A DNA stretch of 43,548 nucleotides from Nitrospirota bacterium (GTDB taxonomy: Bacteria; Nitrospirota; Nitrospiria; JACQBW01), in the NCBI GenBank assembly GCA_016178585.1, contig JACOTA010000015.1, positions 1 through 43,548 of the forward strand, given 5' to 3'. Below, one piece after another: positions 23,189 to 30,892 of the stretch (positions are counted from its first letter, which is position 1; every line of letters begins with the position of its first letter). Under the pieces are notes generated by a model. It made no database searches, was not told where the DNA came from, and was given only the letters and a program-made list of their open reading frames with translations. Position numbers and translations under genes: made by a program.

Positions 23189-25051
23189 ATGAGACTACCG
23201 AAAATTGTTTTCAACCTTTTAATATTATTGGCTCTCATTGGCGGCTTGATCTTGGGCGGATGCAGTTCTGCTCCACTCAAACCACTTGCAAGAGACTACA
23301 CTTTAGATAATTTTCAAGAAGCGGGTCGATGGCCTAACCAGGATCCCGTCTTGCTCCTCAGTACCATGCAGCTTTTCTACTCGACCGGCCGCACCCAGCA
23401 GGGGGTGCGGTATTTTCACTCTCTGAGCGAGACCTATCCCGACCGGGCATTATTGAAAGTCTGCGAGGGGACGCTGATGGCAAAAATGGCCTATGACGTA
23501 TCTCTTCTTAAACGGATCGGCTGGGTCAACGACGCCCTCAAAAAACTGGATGAGGCAGAAAAGGACGGGTCCGTCGAAACGTTGTATCTAAAAGGCCTCG
23601 TTGAATCAGAGCTTCCTGGATTTCTTTTCGGCAGGGCGAGCGCCGCAATAACCGATCTAAACTCGGTTTTGTTGAGACAAAAGGAACTGCCATTTGAGGC
23701 AACGAGAGGGCTTCATTCAGCCCTCGCACGGGCTTATGCCACTCTAGGCGATGAAGAAAAATCCAAAACCCACTTGAAGATTGCGGGCCTTTCTTCATTG
23801 GATGGCCCCCATCTGTTATCCAATAACCGTGTCACTTCATTTTTATCCAACGCCAGTATCACTTCAGAAGATGGTTATCGATTCGTAAAACCCCAGGTCA
23901 TCGAAATTGCAAATAAACTATGGGTCATTCAGGGCTATGATTTTGCAAACATGATTGCCTGGGAAACCTCAGAGGGTGTCGTTCTGGTCGACACAGGAAC
24001 CACAATTCCGTCAGCGCAAAAAGCCAAGGCCGCTCTAAGGGGTGTCACGCAAAAACCGATTCATACCATCATCATCACGCATTCCCATTGGGACCATGTT
24101 GGCGGGATTTCAGTATTCATGGAACCCACTACCAAAGTCATTGCAAGTGCGCTCTTCGAGCAGGAACTTCAGGTGGTCAATGAGGCGCCCCTTCCATTCA
24201 AATATATCTTTGGAAAACATACGAAAAAAGAGCCCTATGCTTTTAAACCGGATCATCTTGTTCGGAAAACAGAAGAAATCTCCATTGGAGGTTTGCAACT
24301 GCGGCTGATTCCGGTATCGGGAGGTGAAACCGCGGATGCGTTGATTATTTATGAGGGTCAGAATCAGATTGCGGTAGTCGGTGATATCTTGATGCCCTAC
24401 TTCGGCGCTCCCTGGGCGTCGGAAGGCTCGCCCGAGAACTTATTAAAAACAATCGGCGTCTTGCGAGAACTGGACGCGAAGGATCTTATTCATGGGCACG
24501 ACCCGCTCACACGCTATTTCAACAGGAACGCCCTCCCAGGCCTTGAGAAAGCCATTGAAGAAACGATCAAAAAGACCAAGGAGATGACGTCGCAAGGTCT
24601 TACCGCGGCTGAAATTCTTCGTAATCTGAAACTCCCTGAAGTTTTGAAGAGAGAGCCCCATGCTGTCCTTTCATTCCTGGTGATGCGTGAGGGTCTCATT
24701 CAAAGAGTCGCAAGGGAAAACGTGGGATACTGGAGCGCCGATGGCGAAGGGATCGATCCCGTGACTCTGGATGAAATGGCTTTAGCCGTTGATCTTGTCG
24801 GAGGTCAAACCGCCTCGGCTTTTATCATGGCGGGAGAAAATCTCATGAACCGCGGCGACACGATCCTGGCCGCCCGCATTTCAAGGCTCGGCACTTTGCG
24901 ATATCCCGAAAATGCGAAGATAAAAGAAATCTATTTAAGCGCGCTGGAGCGTTTGCGCGACAAAAACCATCTAGTCAATCCATTCAAATTCATGATTTAT
25001 TCAGAAATGGGAAAAAAAGAACTCAAACCGATTAAGGAGACCAACCATTAG
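23189..25051 (+). CDS. Metallo-beta-lactamase-fold lipoprotein, alkylsulfatase (SdsA/BDS1)-like
   Basis: 620 residues. The signal has a lipobox LGGC (C25), so it is an envelope lipoprotein. A TPR-like helical part (about 40-215) precedes the hydrolase domain, with the metal motif THSHWDHVGG near residue 296, AVVGDILMPYFGAPW, and HGHDPL. The C-terminal part (about 490-600: YWSADGEGIDPVTLDEMALAVDLVGGQTASAFIMAGENLMNRGDTILAARI) resembles the alkylsulfatase dimerisation domain. Hydrolysis of alkyl sulfate or a related ester is a plausible reaction. It follows the SnoaL-like gene by 22 bp with GAGAGGAA before the ATG. Confidence 0.8.
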   Translation: MRLPKIVFNLLILLALIGGLILGGCSSAPLKPLARDYTLDNFQEAGRWPNQDPVLLLSTMQLFYSTGRTQQGVRYFHSLSETYPDRALLKVCEGTLMAKMAYDVSLLKRIGWVNDALKKLDEAEKDGSVETLYLKGLVESELPGFLFGRASAAITDLNSVLLRQKELPFEATRGLHSALARAYATLGDEEKSKTHLKIAGLSSLDGPHLLSNNRVTSFLSNASITSEDGYRFVKPQVIEIANKLWVIQGYDFANMIAWETSEGVVLVDTGTTIPSAQKAKAALRGVTQKPIHTIIITHSHWDHVGGISVFMEPTTKVIASALFEQELQVVNEAPLPFKYIFGKHTKKEPYAFKPDHLVRKTEEISIGGLQLRLIPVSGGETADALIIYEGQNQIAVVGDILMPYFGAPWASEGSPENLLKTIGVLRELDAKDLIHGHDPLTRYFNRNALPGLEKAIEETIKKTKEMTSQGLTAAEILRNLKLPEVLKREPHAVLSFLVMREGLIQRVARENVGYWSADGEGIDPVTLDEMALAVDLVGGQTASAFIMAGENLMNRGDTILAARISRLGTLRYPENAKIKEIYLSALERLRDKNHLVNPFKFMIYSEMGKKELKPIKETNH

Positions 25052-25384
25052 TCCGGCGAAGCGTCTTTGCCTTATCTTATATAGCTAAGGATTTTCCCGG
25101 ATTTGGGATTTGCGGATTTGCCAATGAGTTTGACGCTGAGGCTCTATCGATCATGCACACAATCAATACACCCAAGAACAGAGTTAGAAAGCTGTCATTG
25201 CGAACAAAGTGAAGCAATCTCAAGACTTTACGATAAGATTGCCACGCACCCTTCGGTGCTCGCAATGACATGATTAATAAGTGGGTGCGAAGTCTATCGC
25301 TGGTCTTGTACACACAAAAGTTGACTCCTGTCTGTTTTTGATGTACTATTTGAATATGTACAAAATAATGGGGGAGTCACTGCC
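25052..25384. other. Gene-free stretch with palindromic repeat and TA promoter
   Basis: It holds the palindromic repeat 25193-25269. The upstream region of the DUF1778 gene contains GATGTAC and GTACAAAA (about 25338-25364) as an imperfect inverted repeat that could be the antitoxin operator. No gene is seen. Confidence 0.45.
25193..25269. repeat. Dispersed palindromic repeat, copy 1
   Basis: GTCATTGCG (25193-25201) and CGCAATGAC (25261-25269) are inverted, with GAAGCAATCT and GATTGCCACGCACCCT inside. The same element occurs at 35139-35215. It is of a type seen scattered in many environmental genomes (from memory); non-coding. Confidence 0.8.
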
Positions 25385-25663
25385 ATGCCGAGAATAGCGG
25401 TTGAAGACAACAGCCGGATGTCATTGCGGATTCGGGCCGAGGAAAAAGCGCTGCTCTTGCGTGCGGTGGCGCTGAATCACACCGACTTGACGGATTTTGT
25501 CATTCGTCACGCCTTGCTTGCCGCCAAGGCGGTCATCAAGGAGGCAGATCATCTGCAACTCTCCGAGAGGGATAGTTTGCAGGTTCTGAATCTGCTGGAG
25601 AATCCGCCTGCTCCGAACACAAAACTACTGAAAGCCGCTCGGTCGTTGCCAAAACGGTCATAA
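25385..25663 (+). CDS. DUF1778 (TacA-like) antitoxin
   Basis: 92 residues. The ribbon-helix-helix part SRMSLRIRAEEKALLLRAVALNHTDLTDFVIRHALLAA is the DUF1778 signature. The C-terminal tail (LSERDSLQVLNLLENPPAPNTKLLKAA) is the toxin-binding peptide with the usual Pro-x-Asn-x-Lys-Leu. GGGGAG precedes the ATG. The toxin gene starts two bases after the stop. The antitoxin blocks the GNAT toxin and represses the operon. Confidence 0.93.
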   Translation: MPRIAVEDNSRMSLRIRAEEKALLLRAVALNHTDLTDFVIRHALLAAKAVIKEADHLQLSERDSLQVLNLLENPPAPNTKLLKAARSLPKRS

Positions 25664-25665
25664 TC

Positions 25666-26187
25666 GTGACGGCCTGGCACGAAGAGCCGATCCACAAGAA
25701 ACATGATCGGGAAGCTTTCGACTGCGGCGAAGAAGCGCTGAATGAATTTTTGCGCCGTTACGCCCGCAAGAGCCACGAGCTGGGCGGAGCGAAAACATTC
25801 CTTGCGATTGACGATGCTGACAACAAGACCATTCTCGGCTTCTACAGCCTGAGTCCCGCCTCGATTGACTACGCCCGGACGCCGGAAATTATACGGCGCG
25901 GGCTGGCACGCCATGACGTGCCGGGCTTTCGCTTGACGCGCCTGGCTGTGGACCGCAGATTGCAGGGGCAGGGAATCGGCGGACAACTTCTGCTCGCGGC
26001 TGGCAGACGCTGCCTATTGGCCTCGGCGGAGGTTGGCGGCGTCGTGCTTGTCATCGACGCCAAGAATGAAAGGGTCGCAGGATGGTATGCCATCTATGGC
26101 GCTGTGCCACTGCTGGACTCCCCGTTATCTCTGCTACTGCCGCTTGTGACAATCGAGGCCGCGCTCAAAAAAACCGGGAAATACTGA
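25666..26187 (+). CDS. GNAT-family (TacT-like) toxin
   Basis: 173 residues from a GTG at 25666. HDREAFDCGEEALNEFLRRYARKSHELGGAKTFLAID and FYSLSPASIDY are typical of TacT-like toxins. The acetyl-CoA loop is VDRRLQGQGIGGQLL, and the catalytic Tyr region is WYAIYGAVPL (usually WYxxFGF). The family acetylates the amino group of charged tRNAs and stops translation. Intact length and both motifs suggest an active pair. In place of the usual FGF the motif has YGA, a mild variation. Confidence 0.92.
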   Translation: MTAWHEEPIHKKHDREAFDCGEEALNEFLRRYARKSHELGGAKTFLAIDDADNKTILGFYSLSPASIDYARTPEIIRRGLARHDVPGFRLTRLAVDRRLQGQGIGGQLLLAAGRRCLLASAEVGGVVLVIDAKNERVAGWYAIYGAVPLLDSPLSLLLPLVTIEAALKKTGKY

Positions 26188-26481
26188 TATCATTTCATTC
26201 TCCAACCTATACATCAACCCGTTCTTCTCGAATGGTCATGACTCCCAATAACAATTTCTTAGTCCTTTCATATTGCTCTTTTGCTTCTCCTCCCACATCC
26301 TGAAAAACCAATATAAATTTCACAATAACACAAGACCCCTCTTAGGAATAAAATAATGACATAACCATTTGATATTACTAATGTTTATTAATATCATTTT
26401 GGCCCTGGGGATAGTCTGGTGACATAACTTTCCACCTGAAAATAATTTGACGTTTGATTACAGTTGTAGTAGAATGTAAAC
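26188..26481. other. Gene-poor stretch with a possible minus-strand gene fragment
   Basis: On the minus strand, 26323-26207 encodes a 38-residue peptide (GTG start; VKFILVFQDVGGEAKEQYER, then a basic/acidic tail ending RVDV). It looks protein-like but is too short to identify and has a stop upstream, so it may be a remnant. The rest is AT-rich and includes the promoter region of the following PIN toxin gene (26325-26481). Confidence 0.3.
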
Positions 26482-26979
26482 ATGATTAGTTTCGATTCCT
26501 CAACTCTTATTCTTTTGGCCAAGATTGACCTCTTAAAGGAAACGCTTCAGGATATCGAAATAATCATTACGGATATCGTTCAAAAAGAATGTACTATAAA
26601 AGATACTTATGATGCAAAAATCATTAGCGCCTTAATCGCTTCCAATCACATAAAGGTGGAGAAAAAAGTTTCCAAGAAAGAAATGCACCTGATCATGAAA
26701 GATCTTAATATCAATGCCGGGGAGGCATCTGCTTTATGGTTGGCCAAAAACAGGAAGATCCCGCTCGCAACTGATGACGGCCCCACGATAAAAGCATGCA
26801 AAGTTTTCAACATTCCATTTTTGACCGCCATTCACTTCCTGCTTGATATATTCGAGAGCGGCATCATCTCAGATCGAGAAATGGCGCTTGTGAAGGTGGA
26901 AAGACTTGCCACCTATGGAAGGTATAATCATCGGATTATTGAAAGCGTTATCAGTCGAATCAAAGGAGAAAAACCATGA
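26482..26979 (+). CDS. PIN-domain toxin (DUF3368-like)
   Basis: 165 residues. ISFDSSTLILLAKIDLLKETLQDIEIIITDIVQKEC has the first Asp and the Glu of the PIN fold, INAGEASALWLAKNRKIPLATDDGPTIKACKVFNIPFLTAIHFL the last acidic pair (TDD). All four acidic positions are present, so the nuclease is probably intact. Its stop overlaps the partner's ATG (ATGA, 26976-26979). Toxin-first order is common for PIN/UPF0175 pairs. Confidence 0.8.
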   Translation: MISFDSSTLILLAKIDLLKETLQDIEIIITDIVQKECTIKDTYDAKIISALIASNHIKVEKKVSKKEMHLIMKDLNINAGEASALWLAKNRKIPLATDDGPTIKACKVFNIPFLTAIHFLLDIFESGIISDREMALVKVERLATYGRYNHRIIESVISRIKGEKP

Positions 26980-27275
26980 GTGTCTTGAGCATCAGATTAA
27001 AGGAAAACGAACTTGAAAGAATTAAAGAACTCTCCAAGCTGAGGAAAGAGGACAAATCTACTGTCGCAAAGGAATTAATGGATTGCGGCTGGGATTATTT
27101 AATGGTGAAGCTTTATAAAGATGGAAAGATCTCTCTGGGAACGCTTTCTGAAAAACTCAATCTGTCGATGAGCGAGACTCTTGATCGCCTTGCCGAGTTC
27201 GGAGTCACAGCGCCGATTGAATATGAGGACTACCTGAAGGGCTCTGAATATTTTAAGAAGATGAAAGAGCGTTAA
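26976..27275 (+). CDS. UPF0175-like antitoxin
   Basis: 99 residues. The N-terminal SIRLKENELERIKELSKLRKEDKSTVAKELMDCGWDYLMVKLYKDGKISLGTLSEKLNLSMSETLDRLAEFGV combines a ribbon-helix-helix-like part with a helix-turn-helix, the UPF0175 pattern. The acidic tail (IEYEDYLKGSEYF) would contact the PIN toxin. It is translated coupled to the upstream toxin gene; AAAGGAG precedes its ATG. Confidence 0.8.
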   Translation: MSVLSIRLKENELERIKELSKLRKEDKSTVAKELMDCGWDYLMVKLYKDGKISLGTLSEKLNLSMSETLDRLAEFGVTAPIEYEDYLKGSEYFKKMKER

Positions 27276-27373
27276 AAGCATCCCGTCTAAATTGCTTGAT
27301 AAGCAATAAAAGACCCCTTTTGACTTTTTTACAGCAGACAAATAAATTGTCGTGAAGAAAGTCTGTCCCTATC

Positions 27374-27411
27374 TTAGGAACCTTATGTCGAGCTCGACAT
27401 AAGGTTCCTAA
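27374..27411. repeat. 38-bp perfect palindrome before the CDGSH gene
   Basis: The two 19-base halves (TTAGGAACCTTATGTCGAG and its exact inverse) meet at 27392/27393 without any spacer. It ends 21 bases before the CDGSH ATG, overlapping where a promoter or leader would be. No T-run follows on either strand, so it is not a standard terminator. The flank GTCTGTCCCTAT (27361-27372) resembles REP-type ends seen near 1065. Confidence 0.8.
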
Positions 27412-27432
27412 AAACAACAGAGGAGGAAACAG

Positions 27433-27669
27433 ATGAAAGAACCGATTATCGCGCAGAAAAGTCCGTACGTCAAAGAGATGGAGCCTGGAACCTACTATTG
27501 GTGCCGTTGCGGCAAGTCCAAAAATCAGCCTTTTTGCGACGGGGGACACAAAGGTTCGAAATTCAGCCCGTTGGAGGTCAAAATCACTGAAAAGAAAACG
27601 GTCGCCTGGTGCGGGTGCAAACATTCAGCCAATGGATCTTTCTGCGACGGATCGCATAAAAAACTGTAA
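27433..27669 (+). CDS. Tandem CDGSH iron-sulfur protein
   Basis: 78 residues with two CDGSH motifs: C-R-C-(10)-F-C-D-G-G-H and C-G-C-(10)-F-C-D-G-S-H. Each would hold a [2Fe-2S] cluster with three Cys and one His. The first has Gly for Ser at the SH position, a tolerated variation. Soluble, cytosolic. Small double-CDGSH proteins are thought to act in electron transfer or Fe-S homeostasis. GAGGAGG precedes the ATG. Confidence 0.93.
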   Translation: MKEPIIAQKSPYVKEMEPGTYYWCRCGKSKNQPFCDGGHKGSKFSPLEVKITEKKTVAWCGCKHSANGSFCDGSHKKL

Positions 27670-27739
27670 AAGACGGAACATGATAACCCAAGATGGCATC
27701 AAAGCGGCCAAAAGTGGCGGCTTCGCTATATCCGTGCCG

Positions 27740-27771
27740 ATATGGAGGGAGTCTTTATTCTCCCTCCATAT
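27740..27771. terminator. Hairpin between convergent genes
   Basis: ATATGGAGGGAG (27740-27751) pairs perfectly with CTCCCTCCATAT (27760-27771) over an eight-base loop. It sits between the convergent CDGSH and the secreted-protein genes. T-runs are weak on both sides, so termination may be partial. Confidence 0.55.
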
Positions 27772-27783
27772 TGATCTTGCAAT

Positions 27784-28371
27784 TTATTTGAGCGTTTTAG
27801 GACTTTGATAAATCATCAAATGGGCATAGGGGGTCCCTTCAAACATGACATAGGTGCCAAATTTTGAGGGGAGAGAAGGAATCCCGCTCGCTTTTGAATC
27901 GACCGGCCAAAAAATCATCCAATGGGGTGGCTCACTGACTCTTTGGGCGCCCGGTTCTTCCTTCATCAAAATCTTACCCTCTTTTTCAAAATGCCATCCC
28001 CCTTTCGCCATGTAAGAGAAACCAGGCGCTGTATTGGTCGGTTTCGGTGCGCCGCTCATGAGGTCATTGATCCATTGAGAGGCTGCCTGATCGGCACAGA
28101 CCGGGTCGGGAACCTCCTGGCCGTCCACATCGGGGAAACAGGTGAACCCGTTGCTCCCCTTTTTGGCTTCAACCATTTTTCCCTCTTCGCCGGGAACCAT
28201 GACGGATGAATCCTTTGCGATGTTTGCAGGGGCCGCGCTCAAGGCAAGCTTTACTAACGCCTCCTTGCTCATCCCTTTGACCGGGCTCTTCCCCTTTTCC
28301 ATGGCTATCGAGAGGGAGGTAACTCCCATCAAGAATAAAACAACCAGAATCATTCGTTGAAAATATTTCAT
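27784..28371 (-). CDS. Exported protein of unknown function
   Basis: I choose the ATG at 28371 (AAGGAG upstream), giving 195 residues with a signal peptide (RMILVVLFLMGVTSLSIA). A mature sequence with CFPDVDGQEVPDPVCADQAASQWINDL (two Cys), YMAKGGWHFEKEG and PPHWMIFWPVDSKASGIPSLPSKFGTYVMFEGTPYAHLMIYQ shows a well-conserved, aromatic-rich compact domain that I cannot name. The longer frame upstream covers a palindromic repeat and is not coding. It follows the DUF4242 gene by 103 bp on the same strand. Confidence 0.7.
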   Translation of the reverse strand: MKYFQRMILVVLFLMGVTSLSIAMEKGKSPVKGMSKEALVKLALSAAPANIAKDSSVMVPGEEGKMVEAKKGSNGFTCFPDVDGQEVPDPVCADQAASQWINDLMSGAPKPTNTAPGFSYMAKGGWHFEKEGKILMKEEPGAQRVSEPPHWMIFWPVDSKASGIPSLPSKFGTYVMFEGTPYAHLMIYQSPKTLK

Positions 28372-28412
28372 CGCTTCTTTCTCCTTCTCTGAGTGAGGTT
28401 TAATAGAGGAGT

Positions 28413-28436
28413 GCCTGCCCGCCGCGGCGGGCAGGC
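28413..28436. repeat. 24-bp perfect GC palindrome
   Basis: GCCTGCCCGCCG followed directly by CGGCGGGCAGGC (28413-28436). It lies between two minus-strand genes without a T-run. It is the type of GC-rich palindrome found repeatedly in many genomes, and could weaken read-through between the two genes. Confidence 0.7.
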
Positions 28437-28474
28437 TACGGCTCCTCAACGCCCCGCCGCGGCTTTGTCGACGG

Positions 28475-28747
28475 TTACTCGGCAGTCGTTGGATCGATGA
28501 CCGAAGCGACTTGGGAGACCCGGTTTGCAGGGAAACCTCCTTGCTGGGCATGTTCTCGAACCATTTTTTCGTTCGGCGCGATGTAGACGCAATAGATCTT
28601 ATCCCCAGTCACGTAACTTTGGAGCCATGAAATCTGCGGTCCCATCTTGCTCAGCACGCCGCAGGATTTCTGCGAAATGGCTTTGAGTTCTTGAGCCGAC
28701 AATTTGCCGGCCCCCGGAATTTCACGTTCAATAACAAACTTTGGCAT
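28475..28747 (-). CDS. DUF4242 small protein
   Basis: The ATG at 28747 is preceded by AAAGGAGG; 90 residues. MPKFVIEREIPGAGKLSAQELKAISQKSCGVL, WLQSYVTGDKIYCVYIAPNEKMVREHAQQGGFPANRVSQVASVIDP is the DUF4242 ferredoxin-like fold with one conserved Cys and His. Some relatives bind nickel. Soluble and cytosolic; function unknown. Confidence 0.85.
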   Translation of the reverse strand: MPKFVIEREIPGAGKLSAQELKAISQKSCGVLSKMGPQISWLQSYVTGDKIYCVYIAPNEKMVREHAQQGGFPANRVSQVASVIDPTTAE

Positions 28748-28889
28748 GTTAACCTCCTTTTGGTTGATTAATAAATTTATAATATTGGGTCTATTCCCTT
28801 TCACGGGTAGAACTCTAGCAGAGGGATGTTGCGAAATTGTTGCGGTGGAAACCTTTGTTTAAAACAGGTGAATTTAAAGTTTTTTTTGA

Positions 28890-29129
28890 TCAGGCGAAGA
28901 ACTTGGAAGGCGACACGACTTTGGCCTTGAGAAACTCTTGCGGAAAATCTTTTGGCCAGACGAAATTATCCGTTTCGGCCCATTTATGGAGTAAATCCGC
29001 GCTGGGATTCTTGTCAGGTATGTATTGCTCTCTGAAGCCTGAGATGCCCGCTACGAGCACGTTTGTATCTACGACAATACGCCGTTTCCGTTTTTTAGTT
29101 CCCTGTGGCAATGGCGATCTCCGGAGCAC
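28890..29129 (-). pseudogene. PIN-domain toxin with internal deletion
   Basis: Residues 15-55 are the front of a PIN domain (RRIVVDTNVLVAGISG... LLHKWAETDNFVW). After only one residue the chain jumps to PKDFPQEFLKAKVVSPSKF, which is the end of this family of PIN proteins (normally after TLNPKDFP). About 60-70 middle residues with the second and third acidic positions are missing, although the frame stays open. The GTG at 29129 or a nearby codon would start it, overlapping the upstream antitoxin by 35 bases. The toxin cannot be active. Confidence 0.8.
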
Positions 29130-29643
29130 TCCTCTCTTTTCGATAGGAGCGAACTGCTCGCAAAATTTCTTCTTCAGAGATTTTGCCCATGTCTTTTGCC
29201 GCCTCCGTCAGAGATTCCACAAACTCCTTCTTCCAGCCCTGGCGCTTGCGTCCTCGAGGAAGGTCCTTGTAGAGACCCACCCAGTTCATTCGCTCTTCTA
29301 TCTGTTTTCCTAGAGCTCGGAATGGCACTCCTAGTTTGATTGGGTCTTCTCCCGCTGAGGGACGGCACTCGAAGAAAATATACTTTGGATTCTTCGATTT
29401 GAGTTCCTTTTCAGACGAGAGGAATACCGCCATGAACCTGGAAAGAATACTCGTGCGAGTTCCCAGGTATTCTTTCAGAGAAAAAGCGATTTTTGCCGCA
29501 AGGAGAGCGTCTCTGTCGAAGAAATACGTTCCCTCCCGTTGCCTGGGCATAACAACTCCAAATTGGACTAGATTTTGTAACTCTTTCGGCTCGATTTGCA
29601 GAACAGCGCTCGCCTGTTTGAGCTTTAACCATTGCTTCGTCAT
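29095..29643 (-). CDS. Antitoxin-like protein with MerR-type helix-turn-helix
   Basis: 182 residues from the ATG at 29643 (GGAGG six bases upstream). The start TKQWLKLKQASAVLQIEPKELQNLVQFGVVMPRQREGTYFFDRDALLAAK is a MerR/excisionase-type winged helix. A middle part and an acidic/basic tail (EEFVESLTEAAKDMGKISEEEILRAVRSYRKERSA) follow; the tail is typical of antitoxins preceding PIN toxins. Its partner toxin at 28890-29129 is crippled by an internal deletion, so this gene is an orphan antitoxin. The gene itself looks intact. Confidence 0.7.
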   Translation of the reverse strand: MTKQWLKLKQASAVLQIEPKELQNLVQFGVVMPRQREGTYFFDRDALLAAKIAFSLKEYLGTRTSILSRFMAVFLSSEKELKSKNPKYIFFECRPSAGEDPIKLGVPFRALGKQIEERMNWVGLYKDLPRGRKRQGWKKEFVESLTEAAKDMGKISEEEILRAVRSYRKERSAPEIAIATGN

Positions 29644-29842
29644 ATTTCCTCCAATTAACATCTAAATATTAGATTATATTGTGATGGATGTCAAGGACTT
29701 CGTCGATGAGGGGATTTATGGGTGGTTTCTTTTTGATGGAGGTGCAGTGTTATCTATTTTCCCCATGAATGAGGAAGCTTCCTGTGCATTTCCAGGAAAA
29801 ATCAGCTTGGGAGAAAATAGTGTTGTCCCTATTTTCGGGGAG

Positions 29843-29877
29843 CGTGGCCAGGCGCCATACTGCGGCGCACGGCCACG
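29843..29877. repeat. GC-rich hairpin just beyond the variable-protein gene
   Basis: CGTGGCC (29843-29849) pairs with GGCCACG (29871-29877), extended by an imperfect GGCGCC/GGCGC inner stem. It begins 32 bases past the stop of the protein gene at 29909 (minus strand). No T-run follows, so it is not a normal terminator. A hairpin downstream of the variable region is a known element of diversity-generating retroelement targets. Confidence 0.55.
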
Positions 29878-29908
29878 GCCGCCAATCCTCAAATGTCAAA
29901 TCCCAAAA

Positions 29909-30820
29909 CTACCGGGCGCAACGGAACCCGAAGTCGCCCGAGCTCGGCGGCCCGTCGAACGCGCGCAGGGCAAACACTCCGGCAAAAGTGCCGCCGTACC
30001 AGTTCCCGCCGCGGAGCAGGGCCGCAGGGAAGTTGGCACTGCCGATACCTTGACCCGCAGCAGGATTGGTGCCAAACATCATGTCAGTCCCATAATCCGT
30101 ACCGGCGCTCATGGAGAACGTATTTGTAGGGGCCCAGTTATTCCCGGCTGTGCCATTCCCCTGCATCCAGTCGGCCACCCATTCCCAGACATTCCCCACC
30201 ATGTCGTTGACCATCCATTTGGAGACACAATTGCTCCGGGAGCCGGTATTGACTGGATTCCCGCTGGACACGTTACAGTCGGTGGTGCCGTTATCCGTCC
30301 CCGGGTCGGGGGTGCCGGCCGCCGCCATCTGCCACTCGGCATTGGTCAAAAGCCTTTTTCCCGATAGCGCGCAAGCCTGCTGGGCCTGAAACCAGGTGAC
30401 ACTGGATGAAGGTAAAACCCCCGGTTTTGAAACAGCATATAGTGGCGTGGTCCAGTTGCCGTTTGCCGGAAAAGTGCCGGGCAATATGGTTAGCCCAAAG
30501 GTTGGTTCTCCATAGGCAGTGCCGGAGCCATCCGGAGCGGACCAAATGCTCGCCTCGTATTTGTCCACGCACAACGGCCCCACTTTGACCATCACGTCAT
30601 TGGCGCTGTTACCGGGACAGGCGGTCTTGATCGCGTCTATCGCTGTGGCCAGGGCGCTGAAATTGGCGTTGACCTCGCTCGATTTGGCGGTGGTCCCCGA
30701 TGTGAAAATATTAGGCACCGTGGTCGCGGCCCAGGCATAGATCCCCGCTCCCACAATCACCATGGCTAATAACATCACGACTTCAAGCAGGGTAAAACGT
30801 CTTTTGAAAAGTTTTTTCAT
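29909..30820 (-). CDS. Formylglycine-enzyme-fold (C-type-lectin-like) surface protein, candidate DGR target
   Basis: 303 residues. The N-terminus RRFTLLEVVMLLAMVIVGAG is a pilin-like anchor with the Glu5 equivalent, but Arg replaces the Gly before the Phe. A NIFTSGTTAKSSEVNANFSAL linker precedes an FGE-sulfatase domain (CVDKYEASIW, SWxxAxxAC-like VTWFQAQQACALSGKRLLTNAEW, DMVGNVWEWVADWM). The end, RGGNWYGG, GVFALRAF, DGPPSSG and FGFRCAR, is the pattern of variable regions rewritten by diversity-generating retroelements. Many of its codons are NNC, as expected after adenine-directed changes. No RT or template repeat is in the window. The role is likely ligand binding at the cell surface. Confidence 0.75.
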   Translation of the reverse strand: MKKLFKRRFTLLEVVMLLAMVIVGAGIYAWAATTVPNIFTSGTTAKSSEVNANFSALATAIDAIKTACPGNSANDVMVKVGPLCVDKYEASIWSAPDGSGTAYGEPTFGLTILPGTFPANGNWTTPLYAVSKPGVLPSSSVTWFQAQQACALSGKRLLTNAEWQMAAAGTPDPGTDNGTTDCNVSSGNPVNTGSRSNCVSKWMVNDMVGNVWEWVADWMQGNGTAGNNWAPTNTFSMSAGTDYGTDMMFGTNPAAGQGIGSANFPAALLRGGNWYGGTFAGVFALRAFDGPPSSGDFGFRCAR

Positions 30821-30892
30821 GATTCATTCCTTTTTTTTATGATCCATTTTTGTATTTCATAATAGATGGATTTTGGGGTCAGAAGTTTAATT

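Noticed and set aside
29909-30020. A template repeat of the DGR candidate inside the window
   Set aside because: I searched by eye for an A-rich near-copy of the last 110 bases of the gene and saw none; an alignment of the region against the genome is needed.
29681-30367. 228-codon plus-strand frame opposite the FGE-fold gene
   Set aside because: Entirely antisense to a gene with clear domain motifs; Arg/Pro/Ala-rich composition typical of a shadow frame in GC-rich DNA.
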